DNA of 64,000 nucleotides, taken from the NCBI RefSeq assembly GCF_017591435.1, contig NC_059300.1, forward strand, positions 17,128,503-17,192,502, written 5' to 3'. The stretch comes from Portunus trituberculatus (lineage: Eukaryota > Arthropoda > Malacostraca > Decapoda > Portunidae). Position numbers and translations under genes: made by a program. The notes under the pieces were generated by a model that did not search any database, was not told where the DNA came from, and was given only the letters and a program-made list of their open reading frames with translations. Shown here piece by piece: positions 23,085 to 34,164 of this stretch; position 1 is the stretch's first letter, and every line of letters starts with the position of its first letter.

Positions 23085-24669
23085 TCATGATACAGGGGTC
23101 AGTGATCCCTTTAGAGAGTCAGAGCCCGTGCATAGCATCCGACTAATTGTGCAACAAGTAATTTCCTGTACCCTACACATAATACTCGGCAGGTGCAGTT
23201 CAGCTCTGAGGACTTCAATCCGTGCAGTCCTGGGGCATCCCAAGATTATCCGCATGGCTTCATTCTGTACAAGCTCCAGGGGACGGATTTGGGTGGCACT
23301 AAACTGTATTAAAACAGGGGCCGCATAATCAATAAGGGACCGTATGACAGATATATAGAACATTCTTAGGACTGGAATGCCAGCCCCCAGGCCCCTGTTT
23401 GCTAGTAGCCGAAGTGGTGCTAACTGTGGCAGACAGAGGTCTCGAACATATTGGACGGCTTGAAGAGACTTCCTGTAGCTCATCTGAACACTCAAGTACT
23501 TGTGTGTATGAACTCTAGGGATGGGAACATTGTTTACAGTGGGCGGTTGAGAGACCTTCCCTTTAGCTTGAAATTTTGTTTTACATTCATTAATGACTAC
23601 TCCCATTTGGACACACAAAGCTGCTAGTTGTGACAAAGCTAACTGGAGAATCCTGATCCATCCTAATAATCTACCTTTGACACCTTTGAGAATGAGTGCC
23701 TCCATAATAACATCTTTGTTGGCCCTGTCGAAGGCATCCTTGAGATCAACGAAAGCTCTGCATGTAGCATCCTTATTTATAAGACACTCAACAAAACAAT
23801 GACTTGTGGAGTGACCTTTTAGGAAGCCATGTACATTGCCAGAGAATACATGGCCCACCTTGTATTCTCTGTTCAATATTACCCGTTCCATCACCTTGCA
23901 CCTTGCAGCTGGTGAGAGAAATAGGGTGAAAGGGGATTGGGATGACAATGGCTGTTTTCCAAGAGTGGAGAATCTTGCCTGCAGTGAAAGACATGTTAAA
24001 TAAATCCACGATAGGGTTGTCTACCTTTACCTCCAGGAGAGCATTGAGGATATCATAGGTGATGCCATCCTTGCCAGAAGCTGTTGACTTGCCCAACTTG
24101 ACTGCCGAGAGGAGTTCGTCATGCGTGATAGGCACACAGGTGTCATCCAGCAGAGGAACACTGTGGCAAAGCAACTCCATCCTTCGTGGTCTTTGCTGAT
24201 CAAGCGCCTCCTGGTGTTCCACAGGAAGGCCAGAGAAGGATGAGGCTTCCTTCCACTGCAAGACGAGTTCTCGTGCCCTGCCTGCAGGATCAGGGTCACA
24301 CACCTGCCGTCTGGACTTGCCCCGGACGCTGTTGACATGGTGCCACACCTCCCGGAGGGACCGGGTCCTGCACACCTTGTCCAGGAAGGAGACCCAGTAC
24401 TTCTTCCTTTCCTGCTGCCGCAGATCCGTGAGGTGTCGAGCCACGGTAACCATGGCATCCCGTGACTCTGTGTCTGCTGGGTTGAGCTGCCAACGTCTCT
24501 GGTAGGCAGCGAGCGTCTGTTGGCAGTTCAGAATGACAGGGTCGGTAGCGTAAGTCCAGCGGCGTGGAGCATTGGCCCTTGCCAGAACTCTTGGAGTCGC
24601 GATGAATCCCTCGATGGTGTGCAGGAGTCCGTCGTACAGTGCCTCTGCATCAGCAAAGGAGCCCTTCAC
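23085..24669 (-). pseudogene. El4 reverse transcriptase with internal deletion
   Basis: The frame 23,788-24,669 gives the linker and RT motifs up to LGKSTASGKDGITYDIL and WKTAIVIPI; 23,085-23,948 continues with FLKGHSTSHCF and FVDLKDAFDRANKDVI (motif A). After LLGWIR the sequence jumps directly to ALCVQMGVVINECKTKF (motif D), so the segment with the GVPQG and YADD motifs is deleted. The protein therefore has no polymerase active site. The thumb region (SVIRSLIDYAAPVL) is intact in frame. Confidence 0.85.
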
Positions 24670-24678
24670 GGCAGCGTA

Positions 24679-24984
24679 CTACGCCACCATATGGACGACG
24701 AGGCCCGCCATCCTGGATAGTAGCACCATCGAGCGCTTCCTTGGCACTGCCGTGGCGGACTGCACAGGGAGGGTCGTCTCCAGAGCGAAGTGGTCACTCA
24801 GCAATGACCTGACAAGATAAGTTTCGGCAGTATATGTTGGCATATTGATGAGGGCTACATAATCAAGTCTGCCTCCTTGAACATGTGTGGGTGTGTGGTC
24901 CCCAGTAAGTACAGGTGTATCTGTGGTGTCAAGGAAAGCCTTCCAGCGCACCCCATTGGCACTGGTGGTGAGGTGGCTTCCTAA
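24679..24984 (-). pseudogene. El4 endonuclease C-terminal part
   Basis: After the insertion the sequence resumes with SHLTTSANGVRWKAFLDTTD, then GGRLDYVALIN (the conserved D-x-x-x) and LLSDHFALE (the catalytic S-D-H). It is in the same reading frame as the N-terminal part if the insertion and one 2-bp duplication are removed. It directly precedes the RT region. Confidence 0.8.
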
Positions 24985-25249
24985 TAGGAGCGTTCTCGTA
25001 AGGTGAATACTTACTACATACCACCAGAATCTTCATATCAGATTCGAAAAATAAGTCACTTTGCGGGCAATCATATGAATCCCTTTCTGCTAGTGTTTTG
25101 TTTGATTAAAATAGAGATAATTCAATCATACATTTTTCGTTAAAAAATCAAAGATTGAGTTTTCATTAAAAATTTCAACCAAAATTTGTAGCGATCCACA
25201 AAATACATATATACTATTTGAATAAAGACTGAGAAATGCGAGTATTTTA

Positions 25250-25252
<3 letters not shown>

Positions 25253-25330
<78 letters not shown>
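25253..25330. repeat. (TA)n microsatellite
   Basis: About 39 TA units inside the element at 24,985-26,693. Confidence 0.97.
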
Positions 25331-25333
<3 letters not shown>

Positions 25334-26018
25334 TCCTTGATTTTTAAATGTATTTAAAAGCACTACGAAGTACTCTTACACGAATTAAAAAAGAAAAAAA
25401 TCTATTGAATTATGTTGTTGTCTGCAGTACGACACTCTCGACAACCAACACAAACACACGTGTTCCTCAGACCTTTCACATCTTTCATTCTTGAGTGCTT
25501 GCTTTTCTTTAGCCTAGAGTCTGACTTGCAATCAGCGACGGCACATACAAAGTTTGTCATTTTGCCGGTTTCAGAAGGTCGACTAATCCTTGTTTATGGT
25601 CCTTGGGTGATTTCGGCAGATCACGATTCGGAAATAAAGAAATGTTTCTCTGCTTTATTACACAAACCATTTTTAGACAACGTAAATGAAATATAAATTA
25701 CTATAAAGCTTACATGAATTAAATGCATTACTTTTTGTCGCAAAGAAATGTTTATAAATTAGGTTAAGAATATAATACAAAACTATTGGTACGGCTAATG
25801 ATGTTTTCGGCGATTTGGATGCACAGCATGGTTCCTACGCCTGGCAGGGTGTTTTTTTTCGGAATAACAAACCGCTCTCAATAGAAATATAATACGTGGG
25901 AATTGTACCTCTTACTTTCTTGCATTATGCTACATAGACTACACACTATTAATGCATCCGCCAATTTTTTACTTTCCTTATAATCCTGTTGGGAGCAAAT
26001 ACTTGTACTGTGTGTGGA

Positions 26019-26052
<34 letters not shown>

Positions 26053-26070
<18 letters not shown>

Positions 26071-26384
26071 TTTTTTTGGTAAGGCCTATAGCGCCTGTAG
26101 GCACACTTGAAGAGTGTATGGGAAGCGCTGTTCAGCTTCCGCCCATTAGTGGCGCAGGCAATTTCATTTATAGTGGTACCCATATTAGGGCCCATATCAC
26201 CCTCAAAGCTCATCTTGGGTGTAACCACCTAGAACCTGGATATCATGGTGACATGTAGGTAACTTTAAACCACTCGACAAATGGCAAAGTGTTTAAGACT
26301 GTACGTGGTGGGATTCGAACCTACGCGTGGACGTCTGCCCGATCCCACGCTCACCACCTTATCCACTACGGCACCGCCTCCCTG
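26053..26384 (-). mobile_element. tRNA-derived SINE
   Basis: On the minus strand the head contains an A box (TAGTGGATAAGG, 26,357-26,368) and a B box (GGTTCGAATCC, 26,311-26,321), 35 bases apart as in tRNA genes, then a body, then a poly(A) tail (T run 26,055-26,079). The 3' body ending TACAGGCGCTATAGG recurs at 28,952-29,030. RNA polymerase III would transcribe it. (TA)n tracts lie at both sides (26,022-26,052 and 26,412-26,518). Confidence 0.88.
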
Positions 26385-26409
26385 GCATATTAGTGCGTCA
26401 CATGCGTTT

Positions 26410-26521
<112 letters not shown>

Positions 26522-26685
26522 TACTTCTTTGGGTTATTTAATATGTTATGAAATTGATTTCATGACTAAGAGATTGCATCAGACGTAGTATTAATCAAAT
26601 AAAGATTAAATAGCCACCTATGATGCCCTCAACAGAAAACGGAAAATGACTAATTGCTAACTCAATTGCCTTAAGAAAAACGCTC

Positions 26686-27102
26686 CTATTCCTTATGCCT
26701 CGCATCAAGGTCACCCATGATAACACTCTGCTCCTCAAGAACATATTCAGGGAAGTTTGCAATATTTAAGGCACCAACATGAATGTACATGTTTACAAAG
26801 TAAATCATTTCACCCACAGTGTGCAAGCAAACAGTAATAAATTCAATACCCTCAGTGACCCCCATTTCCATGAAGTTAACTGGAATCGCATTTTTAGTGT
26901 AAGTGGCCATTCCCCGACTACTGCCATCACCACAACTGAGGGTGTGGGAGGCATAACCCCGCAGCTCCGGCACCCGTGGTCCTACCTCCTGTAAGGCAAT
27001 AATGTCAGGCTTATGGAGAAGGACATGAAAGTGTAGGTCAGTGAAGCGGGCATGTAGACCATTGACATTCCATGTTAGGATGCGGAAAGTCTTACCGTTC
27101 AT
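26686..27102 (-). pseudogene. El4 ORF2 start, APE endonuclease N-terminal part
   Basis: Starts at MNGKTFRILTWNVNGL, where LTWNVNGL holds the conserved asparagine, followed by PDIIALQEV with the catalytic glutamate and GDLDARHKE, the GDFNA-type motif. The frame then runs into the inserted element at about 26,693. The ATG lies in ATGAACGGTAA, sharing 11 bases with the end of ORF1 in a different frame. Confidence 0.85.
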
Positions 27103-28884
27103 CGCGATGGTGTTGCATCTGTGTCTTCAGGCCATCCACTTCCTGTGCCAGGCAAGACATCTGCTGCATCAGCATTTGTATGGCTGCCATCAGATGTCCC
27201 TGGTCTGGCTCGGGGCTGGCAGTCATCAGATGCCCCTGGTCTGGCTCGGGGCTGGCAGTCTGGGCTGGAATTGGGCTGGAGCAGCGCTTCTTCTTGCGGC
27301 TGACCATGTCCATTCACCTGCAGCATCCTCATCACAGTCTGCCTTAGGTGACTTGCTTTCTGAGGCAGGGGAAGCAGGGGCCATTCCTGAGGGGCTCCGG
27401 TGTTGTCGTGAGGCTCTCTTGACTGCCTTGGAGGGGGTTATCAATCCTCGGTTGAGGGTGCAGCGGCAGTTGCACACTGCCCTGCAGCATTGACCTTCTT
27501 CTTGGGTGGGTCGCACAGGCTATGCTGACACACATCACTCTCTTCTTGGTCTTGCTTAGTACCATTTACTGGAGATGGGGTTGGGGCAAGAGTGGGGGTC
27601 CCACTGCATACTGTGTGCTGCTGGTTCTTGAAGGTGGCAAATTCGTTACTAAGAGCAGAGACTGTTGCAGACAGGTTGTCCACTCTGACAGCTAGTGCGC
27701 TCACCACTTCCATTATCTACTGGGTGGAGTTGGTGGCCGGCAGTTCCTGGGTGATGCCTGGCTGGGGCACTGTTTTAGGAGGCACAGGGGGCACTGTAGC
27801 AGCTCGTTGCGGCAAAGGCGGGAACACGGCAGGTGTGGTAGAAGTGGCAGTGGTGGGGCAGGAAGGCTGGGACAGGTGAGGGACAGCGGCTGAGAGGGAG
27901 GGCTTCGTCACCCAGGCGTTGGTCTGGGGAGGTGGAGCCTGGCGGAACACAAGCCTGGGCTGACTCACCTCATCAGTGGCAGGCTCCCTTTGGGGCCAAG
28001 GCCTGACAGTGCAGAGGATGGAGTGGGCGTTGTGGTCGCCCCCACAATTGCAGACTGGCAATGCCACTCCTTGTGTCCCCAGCGACTGCAGTTGCAACGT
28101 AAGTTTGGTTCTGGCGTGTATCGCTCCACACGCCGACGTCCAAGGCCCAGGAGATGCACCTCACTGGGCACCTTCCCTGTCACCACTCCCAACAGTTGGG
28201 GCCTGGGCATCTGTCCCACCATTCTCCTCTTCAGCCAATGGAATCCAGCTGGTACCTCTATCAGGTTGACATTGATGTGAGTCGCCACACCATGGATAAT
28301 AACAGGGTGAGTGTCCTCCTCACCAGGGCACTCCAAAACAAGGCCCAGGAACCCCTCACTCACCAGGGTGACATAGAAGGAGGAGTCAGTACTGACCGTG
28401 ATATAAAGCTGGTTCTGTCCCTCCTTATAGAGTGGCTGCAGGTCTGGATGTTGTTTCAGCAGGGCTGCAAACCAGCTGAACAGCTCACTGGCCGTCTTTC
28501 CATGCCTGCAGGGAAAGACAAGCGACGACGCTTTTGTTTATAGTCCGAGGTGGCCGGGGCAGGTACATCTCGACGAAGAATCTGGTCAACAGCAGCATTT
28601 TCCTGGTGTTTTTCCTTGCCAGATGGTGCAGGACGAGGCTGCTCGACAATCTCCATGTCCTTGAGGGCTGCTACGCTTACCTCCCCCTCAACAGTGCCCA
28701 CGTGGAGCGCAGCAGGTTTTGTTGTGGCGGCGGGCACCAATACACCCAGGCACGGGCGCTTATTTTCAATCTCCAGGCCTATTTCTGGCTGGCAAAATGG
28801 GCCTAGACCTCCCTCAGTAGCCACTGAGTAGGCGTGCTCACTCCAAATCACTTCTGATTCTCGCTTGTTGGGGCTGCCACTCAT
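27092..28884 (-). pseudogene. El4 ORF1, gag-like protein
   Basis: The start ATG at 28,884 (MSGSPNKRESEV) lies 57 bases inside the element. Frames 28,456-28,884, 27,965-28,363 and 27,441-28,097 join by frameshift into one long protein with a central domain, CCHC-like knuckles CNCSRWGHKEWHC and CNCGGDHNAHSILC, a proline-rich stretch, and a coiled-coil-like segment (VVSALAVRVDNLSATVSALS). The last frame, 27,092-27,313, has two tandem copies of a 12-residue unit TASPEPDQGHLM. Its TAA stop overlaps the ORF2 start. It would act as an RNA-binding gag; at least three frameshifts break it. Confidence 0.75.
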
Positions 28885-28899
28885 GTAAACAACGGAGTG

Positions 28900-28940
28900 T
28901 GATATAACGTCCTTCCGTCTCAGCGGAGAGAACGCTACTG
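28900..28940 (-). promoter_or_regulatory. El4 internal 5' promoter (Inr + DPE-like)
   Basis: The element starts CAGTAGCG (initiator-like) and at +28 to +33 reads AGGACG, fitting the downstream promoter element position of the Drosophila I factor type. The match is inferred from spacing; no activity is shown. Confidence 0.45.
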
Positions 28941-29030
28941 CGGTGGAAGCTAAACAGCGCTTCCCATACTCTTCAAGTAGACCTACAGGCGCTATAGGCT
29001 ATAACAAAAAAAAAAAAAAAAAAAAAAAAA
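28941..29030 (+). mobile_element. SINE, right part with poly(A) tail
   Basis: Starts with the El4 target duplication CGGTGGAAGCT, then CAGCGCTTCCCATAC, the SINE 3' body, and a tail of about 26 A. It continues the piece at 21,721-21,843, so El4 inserted into a pre-existing SINE. Confidence 0.75.
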
Positions 29031-29599
29031 TTTCCTTCCTATCTTTCTGTTTCTGCGCGAATTAAATTCTGCCTCGCAGTGTTGCCATTTAAGGAATTTT
29101 AGCCTTAGACAATGTTTGTATTAAACAATAATTTTCCATGTAGAAGCCAGTAGGAAATTTAGTCGGTTTAGTATAATAAAATGTTAATTTTTCCAAATTT
29201 ATCCTGAGAAATTAAATTCCAAATATTTATGAAATGTTTACTATGTAAACTTATATAATATCATATAACTAAGATGACAAAAGATTGAAAATACATGCCA
29301 CTGTAAACTGATAAACCACTTAAAATTTCTAATTAAAATCATAAAATGAGGGAATGAATAATTGAAAAAATAAGTTGAATATGATCGGAGTTACACGAGT
29401 TTTTAAGTTTTTTTTTTTTTTTTTTTTGCGGTTCTAGGGACATTAAGATTTCTACATTATGAAGAGAGAGAGAGAGAGAGAGAGAGACGCTCTTTAGAAT
29501 CCGACTATTTATCGTTGTGGGCTTTGAAAGTAGTCATGGAGCGAGCAAAAAGCAAAACCAGACCAAGAACAAGAGTTAGCAGCTGATGGCAGCCTGGGT
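29031..29599. other. No gene seen; A+T-rich with T run and (GA)n
   Basis: Holds a T run at 29,409-29,427 and (GA)n at 29,463-29,487. No coding signal. Confidence 0.5.
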
Positions 29600-29945
29600 G
29601 GTGATCTTCTCTTCCGAGCGAGGGCACAGTTCACCACCACCACGGTCGTCTGCTGGTCAGTGTATGGATGTGAATGCAAGGAACTAAAGGGGTCTCAGTC
29701 CCGTAGCAAAGTGTACCAGAGATGTGTGACATGGGGGAGGACGAGATGGTGGAGCATGTCATGCTGGAGTGTAAGAAGTATGAGAGAGACAGGCATGAGA
29801 TGATGCAAGTGATCTTGAGTGAATTAGGGCATAATAGGGACGAAAGAGTGGAGAAGACAGGAAGGGAATTGATGGTGTTGCTGCTGGGACTGTGTAGAGC
29901 AAGGAATATACAGAGAGGAAGTTGTGGTGTGGGTAAAAGTTAGGA
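29600..29945 (+). mobile_element. El6 fragment, C-terminal end of a non-LTR polymerase
   Basis: The frame 29,722-29,943 reads CDMGEDEMVEHVMLECKKYE, then REL-MVLLLGLCR, the C-terminal zinc-finger (C-x2-C, H-x4-C) region familiar from decapod RTE-like repeats. A longer copy is at 31,760-32,745. The sequence before the frame (GGTGGTGATCTTCTCTTCC) also matches that copy. Clade is inferred. Confidence 0.65.
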
Positions 29946-30100
29946 GGACAGCGACGGTGCTGCCATCTGTTAGAAACGAGTACTTTCATAGAAAACGTTT
30001 CTCCCATGCTTCCTCCCCCACCCCCCTATTTTTCCCTGCATTCTCTCGTGGTTATGAACTTATAAGGCAAATAAAATACGTTTATAAATAGATATATGAA

Positions 30101-30333
<233 letters not shown>

Positions 30334-30344
30334 CCCTGCCAGGG

Positions 30345-30740
30345 CTCATAAGGATCCATAGATCTTCATGGCTTCTTTTGAATCCTTATGAGCCCTGTGG
30401 TAGTCCTGTGTGGGTATCACAGGCGTGGTAGCTGGCCAGTCTTCCTCAAGAAGGCACAAGTAAGGCGAAGGACAACAGGTTGCCAGGAGGGGTGGAAGCC
30501 TGAGGCCACCAGGAGGGTGGGCAAGTTGAGTGCTGTGATGGCCAGGGCGGAGAGCCGGGAGTGTAGTGCAGTATGTTGAGAATGGAAGCGTGTGCATTGA
30601 AGCAGGAAATGTTCCATGACCTCAGGAGTAGTCCTACATTAAAGGCAGAGGGGGTCACGAGACAGACGTAGGCGGTGCAAGTGAGCACTGGGCGTGGTGT
30701 AGTCCAGGCGGAGGCGGGCAATGACTGATGTGCCTTATGC
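30345..30740 (-). mobile_element. El5 3' coding end, non-LTR retrotransposon
   Basis: Minus-strand frames give HFLLQCTRFHSQHTALHSRL, then SALAITALNLPTLLVASGF, then QPVVLRLTCAFLRKTGQLPR, the C-terminal finger and tail of a polymerase common in crab genomes. Frames at 30,346-30,721 are shifted relative to each other. Related pieces are at 31,290-31,450, 32,881-33,080 and 47,470-47,725. Confidence 0.7.
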
Positions 30741-31280
<540 letters not shown>

Positions 31281-31289
31281 TTTATTTGT

Positions 31290-31450
31290 CTTAGAAATGC
31301 AGTATGTTGAGAATGGAAGCGCGGGCATTGAGGCAGAAAAGGTTCTAAGTCCTCAGGGGTACTCGTAGTCCTACACCAAGGGCAGAAGGGGTCAGGAGAC
31401 AAGTGAGCACTGAGCGTGGCCCAGGCGGAGGCGGGCAATGGCTGATGTGC
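31290..31450 (-). mobile_element. El5 fragment
   Basis: Minus strand reads DPFCPWCRTT and LEPFLPQCPRFHSQHTA, the CCHC finger of El5, cut off after the histidine block by the (TA)n tract. Confidence 0.65.
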
Positions 31451-31479
31451 CTTGCGCTCCTTCCCGTGACTGACTGACT

Positions 31480-31720
31480 GTTTGAATCAAGGAATATATA
31501 GAGAATCCTTGATTGAGGCTGTGAAGGACTATCTGTAGTGAATGTGGCGAGCGGGGTGTAGGGATGATTAGTCAATAGAATACTGTTCTTTCTTATCTCT
31601 TTTTTACTGGTTGTGTCTTTTTGTCCTCTACAGCAGGAGCTGCCGATCCAAAAGGCCTAATTCCGGAGCGATCCCAAGCCACCTGTAGCATCAAGATCAA
31701 GATCTGGCAATAGTGAAAAG
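31480..31720 (+). mobile_element. El6 3' end with (ATCAAG)n tail
   Basis: Contains GTGAATGTGGCGAGCGGGGT and then CTGCCGATCCAAAAGGCC and ATCAAGATCAAGAT, the same 3' end as at 32,690-32,880. Confidence 0.65.
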
Positions 31721-31759
31721 ACAAAGAATGAGAAGTTAGGCTTAGTGAATCAGTGAGTA

Positions 31760-32745
31760 GGACGATTGGAGAGTACAGCAAGAATGACAGCAAGCAAATA
31801 TGATGTGCTGAGAGATGTGGAAGAGTGTGGCTGTGCCTAGCATAATGTATGGTATGGATGTGATTGCATGGAATGAAAGTGAAATTGACAAGCTAGAAGT
31901 GGGACAGAATATAATAGGTAGAATGGCACTGAATGCACCGAGACACAGCAATAGAAGCTTTGAGAGGTGATATGGGATGGAACGCTTTTAGGGAAAGACT
32001 AGTTAAAGCCACACTCAGGTACATGGTTGATTAGGTTGGAAATAATGGATGATGAAAGAATAGTGAGGAAGGTGTACCTGTGGAATGAAAGTTGGAGTCA
32101 ATGGAGGAAGAAGTGCATGAGAATGACAGAAAGGAGTGGATTACAAGTGGTCTGGGGATGAGAATGGCTGGGAGGAATCAAAATGAACGTTAATGGATCG
32201 TGATAGGAGGAGGCAGAGTAGGAACTGAATGGGATGCGCGGAAATGAATGAGTGAGACAGACAGAGAGGTGAAGTGGTTGGGACTAAATATATGGAAGAA
32301 TGAGATGAAACGAAAGAGTACCTACTCTGGATTGATACAAGGAAAAGGAAGTCCCAATGTATGAAAGGTGGTACGATGGCAGCCTGGGTGGTGATCTTCT
32401 CTTCCAAGCGAGGGCACAGTGTATGGATGTGAATGCACGGAACTACAGGTGGTCTGAGTCCCTCAGCAAAGTGTGCCAAAAGTGTGACATGGGGAGAGGA
32501 CGATCGAGACGGTGGAACATGTCATGCTGTAGTGTGAGAAGTATGAGAGAGACAGGCATGAGATAATGCAAGTGATCTTGAGTGAATTAGGGCATAATAG
32601 GGACGAAAGAGTGGAGAAGACAGGAAGGGAATGGATGGTGTTGCTGCTGGGACTGTGTAGAGAGACGAGTGAAAGGATGATGGAGACTGTGAAAGAGTAT
32701 CTGAAGAGAATGTGGCGAGCGAGGTGTAGAGATCATTAACGAAGA
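31760..32745 (+). pseudogene. El6, C-terminal third of a non-LTR polymerase
   Basis: Across several frames the plus strand reads YDVLRDVEECGCA, then IMDDERIVRKVYLWNE, SGLQVVWG, MSETDREVKWLGLN, and finally frame 32,357-32,566 with RWYDGSLGGDLLFQARAQ and VCQKCDMG, then the H-x4-C of the finger. This is the post-RT region of an RTE-like family common in crabs. At least five frameshifts or stops are present; the RT core is missing. Confidence 0.65.
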
Positions 32746-32880
32746 GAATACTACTCTTTTTTTTCTTTTTTTCCTGCTTGTGTCTTTTTGTCTTCTACAG
32801 GACCTGCCGATCCAAAAGGCCTGTGGCTCCGGAGCGATCACGAGCCACCTGTGGCATCAAGATCAAGATCAAGGTCAAGA
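32746..32880 (+). repeat. El6 3' UTR and (GATCAA)n tail
   Basis: Ends in ATCAAGATCAAGATCAAGGT. The unit CTGCCGATCCAAAAGGCCTG also occurs in diverged form, twice per copy, inside the Tigger-like elements T6, T15 and T21. Confidence 0.65.
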
Positions 32881-33080
32881 ACCGTTGTTTACAGTTTCTG
32901 TGTAACAACCTCAGGCGTCCATCCCTCCTGAAGGTCTGCTGTCCTCCGCTTTACCTGTGTCTTCTTGAGGAAAAACTGGCCAGCTACCGCGCCTGTGATA
33001 TCCACACAAGACTACCCCAGGGCTCACAAGGATCTATAGATCTTCGCGGCCCTAACAACAACAAAGACGGGTATGCATGG
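32881..33080 (+). mobile_element. El5 3' end, plus-strand copy
   Basis: Reads VCCPPLYLCLLEEKLASYRA and CDIHTRLPQGSQGSIDLRG, corresponding to the C-terminal tail and 3' UTR of El5 at 30,345-30,480 in the opposite orientation. Confidence 0.65.
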
Positions 33081-33381
33081 GAAGGTGGTAGGGTTGCTAT
33101 CTTGGACATGTTTTTTTCTCTCCAGTTCTGTGCGGTTTCGCAATTTTAGATAAGTATTATACATAGGATAGATGGTAGTGTGATAGGTGTTCCCTGCTGA
33201 TCCACAAATTGAGAAATAATTGTTGGAGGCGGGATACTTCGCAGAGAAGGCGCTGGTTAGGGGGTTGCGTTTGTTATTTGGTGTTTTTTATGTTATTTTG
33301 CGGATTCTTAGTCTGGGTTTTTGTTTGTGTATTATGTTTCTATTTATGCTTGGTGTGTGTACCATTTCTGTTTTCTTTAGG

Positions 33382-33759
33382 ATGCTCAATTTGGCTATCC
33401 TGGGTCTGTGCAATGTAAATAGTTTAGTAAATAAGGTTAACGAAGTAACTGATCTCATGCATGACTGTGATATAGATATTATGGCAATCACAGAGTCCTG
33501 GCTCCTACCAAGCATTCCTAACTCTTTCCTGTCTGTCCAAGGCTATCATCCAATAGCCTGCACTGACGTTGTTGGAGATGTCCAAAAACATGGCGTATGT
33601 TTCTACATTAGAGACAACATACCCTTCATTTCCATTGATAGCAACTGTCCCAATACTCACATAGTGTACCTAGTTTCCCTCAAATGTTACATAATTGTAT
33701 ACCGACCTCCGTCAAATACTCAAAATGACAATACAGCATTGATTAATCTCCTAGACTAG
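33382..33759 (+). pseudogene. CR1-like endonuclease, N-terminal half
   Basis: LAILGLCNVNSLVNKVNE carries the conserved asparagine of APE nucleases, and IMAITESWLLPS the catalytic glutamate. IIVYRPPSNTQND is the conserved YRPP segment. The frame ends at a TAG right where the inserted element begins; expected continuation resumes at 35,880. Confidence 0.85.
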
Positions 33760-34164
33760 TTGGTATCCGGTCATTTCACCCACATGCCATTTCGCCACAC
33801 TATGGAGTCATTTCGCCCACACCGTGGAGTCATTTCGCCCACACCGTGGTGTCATTTCACCCACACTAATAAGTCATTTCGCCCACACTGTGGCAGGGTT
33901 GCCAACCTGATTTTGCAGATAGTAGTAGGATATACCGAAGGCGGGATAGTACGATAATAGCTCATATCTAGTATGTCACAACTATAGGTCTATAGGTAAA
34001 TGCAACTAGGTAAAATACACACCACTGATCTATACTATACTACTGGATGGCTCATCGTGTAATTCATGAGGGAAAATTGTCTTGTCACTATCAGGCACAC
34101 AAGATTACATTTTGCATTAGGAGCACTGTCACTCTCAGGCACACTAATTGAAAAGTGAGAGAGA

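Noticed and set aside
24027..24458. Second long minus-strand frame in El4 (143 codons)
   Set aside because: It is an out-of-frame shadow of the El4 RT linker; the true frame has RT-family motifs.
25412..25696. Open frame of 94 codons inside the inverted-repeat element
   Set aside because: No recognisable transposase or other motif; composition fits chance in A+T-rich DNA.
26311..26368. A genuine tRNA gene
   Set aside because: A and B boxes are present but no cloverleaf with a matching acceptor stem can be drawn, and the unit has a SINE body and poly(A) tail.
33771..33895. CRISPR-like array of 22-bp repeats
   Set aside because: There are no unique spacers of constant length, the genome is eukaryotic, and the units pair with inverted units at 35,797-35,864 as element ends.
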